Of a DNA stretch of 33,088 nucleotides, positions 1-7,510 are shown one piece after another. The notes beneath the pieces were generated by a model. The model was not told the origin of the DNA and did no database searches. It saw only the letters and a program-made list of their open reading frames with translations. Numbering within the stretch: the first letter of the stretch is position 1; each line of letters starts with the position of its first letter. The translations under genes and the position numbers were made by a program. The stretch is from a virus: positions 1 to 33,088 of IMG/VR virus record IMGVR_UViG_3300048924_000588. One strand, given 5' to 3'.

Positions 1-1353
1 GTGCAACAAAAAATAAAATCGAATTCATATGTAGTTTGGGTTGCGGCACTAGTGAGTATAGGCGGAATTTTATACGGCTATGATATGGGGGTTATTTCAG
101 GCGCTTTACTTTTTGTGCGTGATTCTATTCCCATGACAGATACTCAAGTAGGCTTTATTGTTGGTGCGGTGTTGGGGGGAGGATTGGTAGGAACTCTGCT
201 GGCAGGACCATTGGGTGATAAATTCGGTCGACGTTTTTTAATTGCTTTATCTAGCATTATTTTTATTATCGGCGTTTTGTTGATTATGCTAGCTAATTCA
301 TTTGCTATGTTGCTTGCAGCACGGCTCTTTTTAGGAATAGGGGTGGGTGTTGTTGCAGTTTCCGTACCTTTGTATGTTAGCGAAATTGTGCCAAGTCAAT
401 TTCGTGGTCGTTATGTCACTTTTTTCCAGCTACTTTTAACATTTGGTATTGTACTTGCCTATTTTGTGGATTTAATTTTTACTCCTTCCGGTAATTGGCG
501 CGCCATGTTTGCGGTATTGTTGGTTCCCGCTATATTCCTCTTGTTAGGCTTATTTTTTATGCCTGAAAGTCCTCGTTGGTTAATGGCAAAGAAGCAACCT
601 GAAAAAGCGCGAGCGGTATTAACTAAGCTTCGTAATAATGAATCAGAGGTCGATGAAGATTTACTATTAATAACTCAAGGATTGACTGAGGTGCACGGTT
701 CTTGGGGAGACTTGTTTTCTCACCAATTACTTTTACCTTCATTAGTTGCAGTTGCAGTTGCGATTTTTAATCAACTAACGGGCATTAATTCTTTTTTACA
801 ATATGCGCCTTTAATCTTAAAAAATGCTGGGATTAGCTCTGATTTGGTGACGATGATTGGGTCTGTGGGTATTGGTATTCTAAATTTCTTATTTACTATT
901 ATTGCTATTTGTTTAATTGATTCTTTGGGTCGCCGTCCTTTATTGTTGACAGGGGTGGCCGGGGTTATTGTTTCTGAGGTGTTTTTAGGGGCAGTTAATT
1001 TCTTTATACCTGATTCTCCCAATGCTGGGATTTTATCTTTAGTAGGACTATTATTTTTTATTATATTTTTTGCGATTGGACCCGGCGTCGTGGTTTGGTT
1101 GGTGATTTCTGAGCTTTTTCCTACGCAAATTCGTGGTAAAGGGATCGCGGTTTGTTTGTTTTTTAATTCATTAGCCTCAACTATTTTAGCAACGCTATTT
1201 TTGCCTTTGGTGAAAAATTTGGGTGTTGGCGAGACATATTGGTTATTTGCCTTTTTTACGACAGGCTATTTTTTGGTGGTTTATTTCTTTTTGCCTGAGA
1301 CGAAAGAGAAGTCACTGGAAGAGATTCAGCATTACTTTTTTGAGCGGCGGTAA
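1..1353 (+). CDS. MFS sugar porter (sugar/H+ symporter), possibly 5'-truncated by window
   Basis: Inner-membrane major facilitator superfamily transporter of the sugar porter family (XylE/GalP/AraE type), expected to import a sugar or polyol with protons. Seen: 450 residues, about 12 hydrophobic segments, and the family signatures in order: GYDMGVISGAL in TM1, GDKFGRR after TM2, PLYVSEIVPSQFRGR after TM4, PESPRWL before the central loop, FNQLTGINSFLQYAP in TM7, DSLGRRPLL in the second half, FPTQIRGKG and the C-terminal FLPETKEKSLEEI. The reading frame begins with a GTG at the first base of the window, so the true start may lie upstream. Substrate cannot be told from sequence. Host chromosomal gene, outside the prophage. 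Confidence 0.93.
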   Translation: MQQKIKSNSYVVWVAALVSIGGILYGYDMGVISGALLFVRDSIPMTDTQVGFIVGAVLGGGLVGTLLAGPLGDKFGRRFLIALSSIIFIIGVLLIMLANSFAMLLAARLFLGIGVGVVAVSVPLYVSEIVPSQFRGRYVTFFQLLLTFGIVLAYFVDLIFTPSGNWRAMFAVLLVPAIFLLLGLFFMPESPRWLMAKKQPEKARAVLTKLRNNESEVDEDLLLITQGLTEVHGSWGDLFSHQLLLPSLVAVAVAIFNQLTGINSFLQYAPLILKNAGISSDLVTMIGSVGIGILNFLFTIIAICLIDSLGRRPLLLTGVAGVIVSEVFLGAVNFFIPDSPNAGILSLVGLLFFIIFFAIGPGVVVWLVISELFPTQIRGKGIAVCLFFNSLASTILATLFLPLVKNLGVGETYWLFAFFTTGYFLVVYFFLPETKEKSLEEIQHYFFERR

Positions 1354-1366
1354 TAGCTAGTTGAGT

Positions 1367-1390
1367 TCGGCGGTGAGTTGTTACCGCCGA
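1367..1390 (+). terminator. Intergenic hairpin between convergent genes
   Basis: Perfect 8-bp inverted repeat (arms TCGGCGGT and ACCGCCGA, 8-nt loop) lying 13 bp after the transporter stop. A run of five Ts (1401-1405) follows about 10 nt later, so the U-tract is not ideal. It most likely ends rightward transcription, and could hinder leftward read-through from the acyltransferase. Confidence 0.5.
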
Positions 1391-1403
1391 CATTAAATTG
1401 TTT

Positions 1404-2579
1404 TTAAGTTTTCTTCATATTCCATTCTGATTTGTATTCCTCGTTTGCTTCTTCTTTTTGCCGATCTGCAATTTTCTTTCCAATATAATTAGTGGGTTTT
1501 TCTATGCAAGTGTGTATTAGCCAACTAAGACTAGCGGCACTAGAGATAGCGATTAGGTAAGCAGTTATTGTGTTTATTCTAAGGTCTAATAATATTCGTA
1601 AAACAACAAATCCAAATACACAATGACAGGCATAGAGTGGATAACTGATATTGGCAAAAAAGACAAAAAATTTATGCTTGCACCACATCCCTGTATATTT
1701 TGCGGCAAGTAAAAAAACCGGTATTGCTAGGAGATAATTTAGCGAGAGTCCAATAGTTGGTGCATGTATGCTGAATTTTAAAATAGCTAGGAAAAGCAAA
1801 AAAAGCAAGCTAGCCCAGAGTATAAATTTTTTGTAAGTAACAATACCTTTGTAGTAAAGGTGAAATGCGACTCCGATAAACATATAAATAATAAAAGAGC
1901 CCGTTAATACAAAAATGGATGCTAAACGATTCCATAATACATGCGTTGATTCCCATGTGGGTATTAAAGGATTCAATATGAATGCAATGAGTCCAATGCC
2001 TAGCGGGACATACAAGATTTTTTTAGAAGGTTGTTGCAGCCAGCTATAAAATAAAGCGCAAACCAAATAAAAACGCACTTCTATAGAAAGTGTCCAAACC
2101 ACGCCGTCCATGCCTTTTGCGCCAACTATATCCTGTAAGCCTGGTATGTAGTGAGTAATGATTTCCTGAAAATGATAAGGGAAGCTGCGATGGAAATATA
2201 ATCCTGCACAATAGACTGAGAGTAAGGTAATGGAAAATCCTATTGCATAAGTGGGTAGGATTCTGAAAGCTCTACCGATTAAAAATTCTTTCCATTTGTA
2301 ACGTTCGAACGAGAAGGGGATAACAAATCCGCTTATTAGAAAGAATAATCCCACACCCAATAGACCTAAGCTGGTGTAGTGGTTAAAGGTGGCAAGAATG
2401 GGATGAAATATGACGGGTGGTTGATAGAGGTCGGGTAATAGAGGTGAGTTAATCAAGGTGCTTACTGAATCCCGTCCAAGCCAAAAAACAGCGCAATAAT
2501 GAGAGATTAAGACACAAATTACGGCAATGCCGCGAAGGGCGTTGGCAAATTCTACTCGAGTAGTTTTTGGCGATGACAT
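1404..2579 (-). CDS. Acyltransferase 3 family membrane protein (OafA/YrhL-like)
   Basis: Integral membrane O-acyltransferase that typically transfers acetyl or other acyl groups to surface polysaccharide or lipid sugars. Seen: 391 residues with about ten hydrophobic segments, an N-terminal FANALRGIAVICVLISHY segment carrying the expected R and H, then FFLISGFVIPFSFERY and GVVWTLSIEVRFYLVCALFY, all typical of the family. The frame is open further upstream to 2645, but that extension reads through the tRNA-Lys fragment, so the ATG at 2579 is preferred. No clear Shine-Dalgarno precedes it. Host gene next to the prophage junction; its original promoter may have included sequence now displaced by integration. 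Confidence 0.88.
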   Translation of the reverse strand: MSSPKTTRVEFANALRGIAVICVLISHYCAVFWLGRDSVSTLINSPLLPDLYQPPVIFHPILATFNHYTSLGLLGVGLFFLISGFVIPFSFERYKWKEFLIGRAFRILPTYAIGFSITLLSVYCAGLYFHRSFPYHFQEIITHYIPGLQDIVGAKGMDGVVWTLSIEVRFYLVCALFYSWLQQPSKKILYVPLGIGLIAFILNPLIPTWESTHVLWNRLASIFVLTGSFIIYMFIGVAFHLYYKGIVTYKKFILWASLLFLLFLAILKFSIHAPTIGLSLNYLLAIPVFLLAAKYTGMWCKHKFFVFFANISYPLYACHCVFGFVVLRILLDLRINTITAYLIAISSAASLSWLIHTCIEKPTNYIGKKIADRQKEEANEEYKSEWNMKKT

Positions 2580-2618
2580 AGTTTCATGAGCCGGTATATG
2601 TAGATGTTTTTTTACTAC

Positions 2619-2664
2619 TGGTGGGCCGTGTTGGGATCGAACCAACGACCTATTGATTAAGAGC
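2619..2664 (-). other. Prophage attachment site: displaced 3' half of tRNA-Lys(CTT)
   Basis: Read on the minus strand this is the 3' half of a tRNA: anticodon loop CTCTTAA with anticodon CTT at 2661-2659, 3' anticodon stem TCAAT, T stem GTTGG/CCAAC closing a TTCGATC loop, acceptor strand ACGGCCC, discriminator A and encoded CCA. The 5' half (D arm and 5' acceptor strand) is absent; upstream sequence is AT-rich and unrelated to a tRNA. An integrase gene starts its downstream end about 150 bp away. This is the classic signature of integration into a tRNA 3' end, with the complete gene regenerated at the far prophage end. The exact crossover core cannot be fixed from one junction. Confidence 0.88.
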
Positions 2665-2706
2665 TAACAGCGCATTTAATCAAAATTTTCTTTTAAATCA
2701 ATAACT

Positions 2707-2793
2707 TAATTATATCAATCTGTCTAATTATATCATCAAAAACTATCAAAATACTATAAAAAAATCCCGTAAAAATTTAATCGTATTAGACAG
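2707..2793. repeat. Repeats in the att-integrase gap, candidate Int/Xis arm sites
   Basis: Between the att core and the integrase stop lie two 11-bp direct repeats TAATTATATCA (2707-2717 and 2725-2735, 18 bp apart) and a 9-bp inverted repeat CTGTCTAAT (2720-2728) / ATTAGACAG (2785-2793). Repeats here in tRNA-integrating phages often serve as integrase arm-type or excisionase sites. The assignment is by position only. Confidence 0.4.
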
Positions 2794-2811
2794 CCCTTTT
2801 CTCTAAAAAAT

Positions 2812-3795
2812 CTATTTAATTGGTACCACTTTCTTATGGTTTCTAATATACGTCTTTTCAGTAAACTTTGTATTTGAGTGCCCTAATAAATCACTAGCTT
2901 GCCTAAGATTTTTGGCATCGCTAGCGGCTTTAGCTCTTATATCATGAAATGTAAAAGGCTCTTTAATTAAACCATCCAGTAATGCTTTTTTCATAATCCT
3001 CTTGAAGATGCTAGAAAATCCACTATAAGTTAATGGGCCACCTCGTCTATTACAAAAGAGAGTGATGCTATGAATAACTGACCTGGGGAGTTTTTTAATT
3101 TTAAAGACACACTCGCTCAGTTCGTCAGACCATCCAATAATTAATTTGGATCCGGTTTTATTTTGCTCTATTTTTATCCCATTCTCGGAGATATCAGTCA
3201 TTTTTATTGTGAGAATGTCCCCAATTCTTTGGCCTGTTAAATAAGCAAAATCCATAATCAAATTAATTTGGCTTGAAGCAATATTCTTAACTGCCAAAAA
3301 TTCATGATCCTCTATATAGCGTGTTCGTGGTTTTTCAGTAATACGCTTAACGTTACGGCAAGGGTTGTCCCGTACTATTCCCCAGCGAATAGCCATACTA
3401 AATACATGGCTTAAGAGTGACTTTTCTCTGTTTGCTCCAACCTTAGCTTTTATACTTCGTTTATCAATATATTTGTAAATATCTACGGGGGTGACTTCAT
3501 CTGGCTTCATGTTGCCGAACCAAATACGCAATGGCGAAATTTGAATCAAATTTGCTTTATAGCTAGCAGGTGATTTTAGGGGCGCAACTTCAAACATATA
3601 GCGATCAAAAAGCTGATTCATTATATGAGCATGCTCAGGACGGTTAATTAACTTCGTCCACGCAGCCATTGCCTCAGAAAAATTAGCTCCTAGTCTATGC
3701 CACTTATTCTTAACATCAACATAATAAAAAGCATTGTGCTTTATGTAGACCCTGGGAGGGAGGTGTTTGTCAGTTTTTCTAGGCTTTGGTGCCAT
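2812..3795 (-). CDS. int: Phage tyrosine recombinase (integrase)
   Basis: Site-specific recombinase that would integrate and excise the prophage at the adjacent tRNA-Lys site. Seen in 327 residues: an N-terminal arm-binding/SAM-like region (about 55-150), then the catalytic domain with R190 in TGQRIGDIL, K213 in EQNKTGSK, H284 and R287 in FHDIRAKAA, H306 in LLGHSN and the nucleophile Y316 in TEKTYIR. All catalytic positions are present, so the enzyme looks active. Its ATG overlaps the stop of the upstream DUF4224 gene by one base (TAATG), suggesting coupled translation. It is the last gene of the leftward operon, next to the att site. Confidence 0.96.
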   Translation of the reverse strand: MAPKPRKTDKHLPPRVYIKHNAFYYVDVKNKWHRLGANFSEAMAAWTKLINRPEHAHIMNQLFDRYMFEVAPLKSPASYKANLIQISPLRIWFGNMKPDEVTPVDIYKYIDKRSIKAKVGANREKSLLSHVFSMAIRWGIVRDNPCRNVKRITEKPRTRYIEDHEFLAVKNIASSQINLIMDFAYLTGQRIGDILTIKMTDISENGIKIEQNKTGSKLIIGWSDELSECVFKIKKLPRSVIHSITLFCNRRGGPLTYSGFSSIFKRIMKKALLDGLIKEPFTFHDIRAKAASDAKNLRQASDLLGHSNTKFTEKTYIRNHKKVVPIK

Positions 3796-4022
3796 TATAT
3801 AATACCCATAAATTGGTCTAAGCCTTGCTCATCAGGCTCGACTCGTCTTTTTGTATTTTTTGTGTTTGATCCTATAATGGATTCTATTTGGCTAAGTAAC
3901 ACTCTAGGCTTCCCGTCGCAGCCAATTAAATGCTTAATACCATTTTGTCGTAACCACTGTATTTGTGAAGCCGCCTTTTTATATCCTGTTAGCTCGCGAA
4001 TATCATCTTGACTTAGGAGCAT
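3795..4022 (-). CDS. DUF4224-type small protein, probable excisionase/recombination accessory
   Basis: 75 residues. The N-terminal LLSQDDIRELTGYKKAASQIQWLRQNGI matches the DUF4224 pattern (an LT-GYK block, then QxxWLxxxGI), a short helix-turn-helix-like domain found directly upstream of many phage integrases. By position and size it probably acts as a recombination directionality factor or regulates int, but that role is inferred. The stop codon overlaps the integrase start by one base. No obvious strong Shine-Dalgarno; a GGAATT stretch lies just upstream of the ATG. Confidence 0.75.
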   Translation of the reverse strand: MLLSQDDIRELTGYKKAASQIQWLRQNGIKHLIGCDGKPRVLLSQIESIIGSNTKNTKRRVEPDEQGLDQFMGII

Positions 4023-4066
4023 AGTAATTCCTTTAATTATTGTTATGATAGCTGATTAATATTTAA

Positions 4067-4117
4067 TGCCAGTTTATCCACCGACTGGCAGCGGTTGCAT
4101 GGACAGTAGCAATGTCC
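4067..4117 (-). other. Tandem hairpins upstream of the DUF4224/int pair
   Basis: Two perfect inverted repeats in the 113-bp gap: arms TGCCAGT/ACTGGCA (4067-4073, 4084-4090) around a 10-nt loop, and GGACA/TGTCC on the minus strand around a 7-nt loop (4101-4117). No T-run follows, so a simple terminator is unlikely. They could be RNA structure controlling int/xis expression or binding sites for a recombination protein. Confidence 0.4.
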
Positions 4118-4135
4118 TGGATTCGTAAAGCTAAT

Positions 4136-4282
4136 TTATTTTTTAATGTCTTTTTGTGCTTTTTTATCGTGCTTAGTAACTTCTTTTGTTATTAAGTCAT
4201 GTAATTTAGTAATCAACTTAGTTGCTTCTTCACTTAGCTTAAATTCTTTCTTCATTTTTTTTACTTTCTTTGGTCTTGCCAT
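4136..4282 (-). CDS. Small highly basic protein (48 aa), unknown
   Basis: Starts at the ATG at 4282 with MARPKKVKKMKKEFKLSEE and ends with a lysine-rich tail. About one third of residues are lysine; the centre (ATKLITKLHDLITKEV) would form an amphipathic helix. The composition suggests a nucleic-acid-binding peptide, but no family is recognised. It overlaps the 3' end of the two-TM gene upstream by 44 bp in another frame. Short and lysine-biased, so it could be spurious, but the overlap is compatible with compact phage packing. Confidence 0.45.
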   Translation of the reverse strand: MARPKKVKKMKKEFKLSEEATKLITKLHDLITKEVTKHDKKAQKDIKK

Positions 4283-4463
4283 TTTTTTTTATCCTTTCGT
4301 AAATTAAAATTGAAATTTTGGTAAATAAAAAGCATATAGCTATTAATATTAAAACAATTAAAATTAATGGTAATTTAGACGAAATAATGAAAGGTAAAAT
4401 AATTCCAAACATTATTAATAAAATAAATATGCCGCTAAAAATAATCATAGTAATTTTTTGCAC
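4239..4463 (-). CDS. Small membrane protein with two predicted TM helices
   Basis: 74 residues, GTG start at 4463 two bases after the stop of the SPFH lipoprotein gene and preceded by AAGGA at good spacing. Residues about 5-28 and 30-52 are two long hydrophobic stretches; the tail is lysine/glutamate-rich and cytoplasmic in the likely topology. Tight linkage suggests it works with the SPFH lipoprotein, as membrane partner proteins often do in SPFH (NfeD/stomatin) pairs; it is too short to be NfeD itself. Function unknown. Confidence 0.65.
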   Translation of the reverse strand: MQKITMIIFSGIFILLIMFGIILPFIISSKLPLILIVLILIAICFLFTKISILIYERIKKNGKTKESKKNEERI

Positions 4464-4464
4464 G

Positions 4465-5310
4465 TTATTTTCCTTGTAAGTTAATTAATGGAATTGCATT
4501 GCTTCCCATCATAGTGGGCAATATTCCATTCCATCTGAGTATTGTTTGATAATGAACAAACTCTGGAGTTAAGCTGTCAGCCAGAATTTTATTGGCTTTT
4601 GCTTGCGACTCAGCATTAATTAAAATTTGTTGCGCTCTGGCTTGTGCTTGCACAACGGTCTTTTGTGCTTCAGCCTTAGCGGTTGCTACTTCATTCTCAA
4701 CTTTCATAGCGTTTTGAGAAGCTTGTATTTTAGAGTTAATCGATTGAATGACGGTTTCTGGTAATCTAAATGAGCCTATTAAGTATATTTTATCAACTTC
4801 AATTCCATTCTGAACAGCTTGAGATTTAACGATAATATTAACTTTTTTAATGAAATCTTCTTTGTTTAATCCGTATATTTGTTCAACTGTCATGGTTGAA
4901 GAAACTTGATTCATTGCATCTCTTACCATATTTCTAAGAAATGTATTTGTTATTTCATCAATGCCTTGTCTATATTTTTGAAATACCTTAACAACGTTTT
5001 CTGGTCGTATGTTGTATGTTATTCCAACATCGGTATTAATGCTAAGGCCTTCACTAGTCTGCATTGTTATTGATTCATCCTGGCTTTTTTCTGAAATCCA
5101 GGTGTAATTTTGTAAGAATGTAGGAAATAGATAAAGCTCTTCATTCCATCCTATATAATATTTACCAACGTCGAGAGGTTGTTCAGAAATACCTTTTTCT
5201 GATCCGTAAAGGTTTACTTTAACTCCTTTATATCCCGCTGGTACTTTGCTGCAACTTGATAAAATGATGCATGCAATGATAGTTAATCCTGTTTTGTATT
5301 CTAATTTCAT
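4465..5310 (-). CDS. SPFH/Band 7 (prohibitin-like) lipoprotein
   Basis: 281 residues. Signal sequence ends in a lipobox (L17 S18 S19 C20), so it should be a membrane-anchored lipoprotein. The body has a Band 7/SPFH domain (about 23-190; DVGKYYIGWNEELYLFPTF, then TSEGLSINTDVGITYNI) followed by an Ala/Glu/Gln-rich coiled coil (about 195-245) like the oligomerising stalk of prohibitins and HflK/HflC. Such proteins form rings at membranes and can bind FtsH-type proteases. A phage copy could protect phage proteins from proteolysis, alter the host membrane or exclude other phages; the choice is speculation. It sits mid-operon in the left arm. Confidence 0.85.
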   Translation of the reverse strand: MKLEYKTGLTIIACIILSSCSKVPAGYKGVKVNLYGSEKGISEQPLDVGKYYIGWNEELYLFPTFLQNYTWISEKSQDESITMQTSEGLSINTDVGITYNIRPENVVKVFQKYRQGIDEITNTFLRNMVRDAMNQVSSTMTVEQIYGLNKEDFIKKVNIIVKSQAVQNGIEVDKIYLIGSFRLPETVIQSINSKIQASQNAMKVENEVATAKAEAQKTVVQAQARAQQILINAESQAKANKILADSLTPEFVHYQTILRWNGILPTMMGSNAIPLINLQGK

Positions 5311-5334
5311 TTTTTACTCCGTTATTGTAAATAG

Positions 5335-6357
5335 TTATTGATTAACTCTGCATATCATTTCTTTTAATTGTTCTTTGGCATAACCAAGGCGGTGGGTTCT
5401 ATCGTCATAATTAACCAACTTGTTTTTCCACTCCAGATACCATTCACCTATTTGATAGCAGATCCAATCCATTTGTTCTGGGTTAAATAATGAATTTTTA
5501 AAGGTGTCGATTTCGACAGGTTTAGATTCATCAATAATTATATGAGCAGGGCGTTCAGATTCTTCTTTAAGTTTAGCTATGCGTCTTTCTTCTGCGTTAA
5601 TAGCGGCTTCTTTCTCGGCTTGCTCTTTAGCTATAGCTTCTAATCGCTCACGTTCTGCTTGTTGCTCAGTACGCATTTTCTCTAGGCGCTCGCCTTCAAT
5701 GCGTCTTTCTTCAGATTCTTTAGTAAGCTGTTCTTGACGTAAAGCTTCTAGACGAGCAGCTTCGGCCTTGCGCTCTGCTTCTATACGCTCTTCTTCAAAT
5801 TTACGTTTAGCAATAGCTTCATTTTGTTCTTTGAATGAAATTTCTGCTTGTATGATTAGCTGATCGAATATATCTGAAGGCATTGTTTCTACTTCGATTG
5901 GTGAAATTGAAATTCTTCTGCCTTCCGTATGGCCATCAACAAAATTAACTGCGTTAAATCTAACATTTAATTTATAAAGCTTATCGATGCGATCTTGATA
6001 CTTGCGCTTTTTTTCTTCTTCCACTTCTTTTTTAATACGGTCTTTTTCAGCATTGTAATCATCTTCTTGTTTAGCGAGATAAGCTTCTAATGGTTCGAGG
6101 AGGGCAGTTATCCGTTTAGCTTCGGTATTGATTAGTCTCTGTACTTCTAAGGCATCAGCAGTTAGCTCTTTTCGTTTCTTGTCCACCTCCACGCGCTTGC
6201 CTTTGACTACAAGTCTAGCCTCGCGTACCGCTGCATAACCTGCTTTGTCATCAATGCCGGAAATTGTTAAATGTGAATATTGATTGTTAAGCTCAGCAAT
6301 GCCCGCATCAGTTACTGTGAATTTTTTTAACTCTGTTTCTATATGTGTTAGTTCCAT
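5335..6357 (-). CDS. Phage coiled-coil protein, DUF1351-like
   Basis: 340 residues. The N-terminus (about 40-100: GYAAVREARLVVKGKRVEVD, then EAKRITALLEPLEAYL) resembles the DUF1351-type phage proteins encoded next to recombination genes. Residues about 100-275 are an extremely charged E/K/R/A-rich coiled coil; the C-terminus (MDWICYQIGEWYLEWKNKL) is globular. Encoded directly downstream of the candidate annealase, so a role in phage recombination or replication is likely but unproven. Start ATG at 6357 with AAAGGA upstream. Confidence 0.7.
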   Translation of the reverse strand: MELTHIETELKKFTVTDAGIAELNNQYSHLTISGIDDKAGYAAVREARLVVKGKRVEVDKKRKELTADALEVQRLINTEAKRITALLEPLEAYLAKQEDDYNAEKDRIKKEVEEEKKRKYQDRIDKLYKLNVRFNAVNFVDGHTEGRRISISPIEVETMPSDIFDQLIIQAEISFKEQNEAIAKRKFEEERIEAERKAEAARLEALRQEQLTKESEERRIEGERLEKMRTEQQAERERLEAIAKEQAEKEAAINAEERRIAKLKEESERPAHIIIDESKPVEIDTFKNSLFNPEQMDWICYQIGEWYLEWKNKLVNYDDRTHRLGYAKEQLKEMICRVNQ

Positions 6358-6382
6358 TTCTTAATCCTTTCTAAATATTGGT

Positions 6383-6479
6383 GAGAGCATGTCGGACTTT
6401 ACCGACCGGCTTGAGCGCTTCTTCCCCCAATCAACTTGGATGCTACGCCTCTATAACGCGTGATATAGACGATGCTCTC
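6383..6479 (-). ncRNA. Structured intergenic element with degenerate tRNA-like fold
   Basis: The 128-bp gap between two left-arm genes folds on the minus strand into an outer 8-bp stem (GAGAGCAT with ATGCTCTC), a TCTATA/TATAGA hairpin, a TCCAA/TTGGG hairpin, and a GTCGG/CCGAC hairpin directly against the outer stem, followed by ACCA. That is the layout of a tRNA acceptor/T domain with a 3' CCA. It lacks a T loop of the TTCRA type, D-loop GG and a 7-nt anticodon loop closed by five pairs, so it is not a normal tRNA. It may be a tRNA mimic, an RNase P substrate that processes the operon mRNA, or a decayed tRNA. Confidence 0.5.
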
Positions 6480-6485
6480 GTATTC

Positions 6486-7505
6486 TTATTTCAATACTTT
6501 TTCTTTTTCTCTATAAAAATTTGTTAATTCAATCTGTTCTTTTTCTTCAAGCTCACGAATTAAGTCTGCTGCAAGATGAAGTGTGTCTAAAGATTTGGCC
6601 TCATTTAATTTATTTTTCACAGAGTCAAAAGAGATTTTTTTAACACTTGAAATTTCTGAGTTTTTTTCGACATCTTTGGGTTTCTTGGTATCTTGTGTTA
6701 TCTTTTCATTGATTTCAGATGCAACAGGCGGTAATGGCGCAGATACATCAAAAAAGTCATCTCTCTTGGCCATGCCATCTTTGAGTGATTTTAAAATTGA
6801 TTGCAATTGTATTGCTTCGGCTGGAATTGTTGCGTCTAGTTTGTGACCTAAGCGTTTCTCAATTTGATCTAACGTAATACCTACTTCGTCAAATCTCAAA
6901 ACTAATTTTCTTAATCTATCTATGAGGGGTTCTTTTCCATTGGTTACCGTGTATTTACACCTTTCAATGGCTGCTTCCACAATATCGCCAGGGATCACAG
7001 CTAAAATGCATGCTCGCATACGTCTAGCCCCTTGATTAGCAACTAATTCATAAATGTCTCTCGGGTCTGTTAATCTCTGTGTACCTTTTTTTGTATGTCT
7101 CTCGTGTGGAACATGAAATATCTTAACTTCTCTAAAGTTTGTTTCTAAATCTACGGCATATGCTTCAGCAACAGAGATCCCATTTGATTGGCTTATTTCT
7201 CTTATGCCAACATCGATATTTCCCCACGATTGAGCTAATACTTCTGCAAGCCTAATGGATGGCCCAGTTACAACTTGATTTCCTCGTGGATATGCATACA
7301 TGGCTTGCTCTGCGAGAAATGGTCTTTCGCATGCTTTCATGATTTTTGTAAATGCCTGGTTTTCATCACGAGGAAATTTTTTAGCGATTACATAAGCTGC
7401 TTGAACTTCCTGTGCCGCTCTAGATTGTTCTATTTGCACAATGCTGTTGTCTTTTGATGTTGATTCAGAAAAACCATAGTTTTGTAATATTTGATTACTT
7501 TGCAT
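6486..7505 (-). CDS. Conserved phage recombination-associated protein, candidate ssDNA annealase
   Basis: 339 residues from the ATG at 7505; the frame is open to 7571 but that would overlap the exonuclease gene, and an AGAGG precedes the chosen start. Conserved blocks: SRAAQEVQAAYVIAKKFPRD, GPSIRLAEVLAQSWGNID, VPHERHTKKGTQRLTDPRDI and VANQGARRMRACILAVIPGD. This combination is widespread in temperate phages and is usually encoded beside a RecE/YqaJ-type exonuclease, which fits a RecT-like single-strand annealing role. The C-terminal third is a low-complexity linker and a helical tail. Family recognition is firm; biochemical role is inferred. Confidence 0.7.
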   Translation of the reverse strand: MQSNQILQNYGFSESTSKDNSIVQIEQSRAAQEVQAAYVIAKKFPRDENQAFTKIMKACERPFLAEQAMYAYPRGNQVVTGPSIRLAEVLAQSWGNIDVGIREISQSNGISVAEAYAVDLETNFREVKIFHVPHERHTKKGTQRLTDPRDIYELVANQGARRMRACILAVIPGDIVEAAIERCKYTVTNGKEPLIDRLRKLVLRFDEVGITLDQIEKRLGHKLDATIPAEAIQLQSILKSLKDGMAKRDDFFDVSAPLPPVASEINEKITQDTKKPKDVEKNSEISSVKKISFDSVKNKLNEAKSLDTLHLAADLIRELEEKEQIELTNFYREKEKVLK

Positions 7506-7510
7506 TGCTC

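Noticed and set aside
771-1022. Minus-strand frame within the transporter gene
   Set aside because: Antisense to a strongly conserved membrane protein; lacks a ribosome site and recognisable motifs.
2580-2645. Longer start of the acyltransferase
   Set aside because: The extension reads across the tRNA-Lys fragment and is not conserved-looking; the ATG at 2579 is the natural start.
6383-6479. A functional tRNA gene
   Set aside because: Has the acceptor-like stem and ACCA but no TTCRA T-loop, no D-loop GG and no proper anticodon arm; kept only as a tRNA-like structure.
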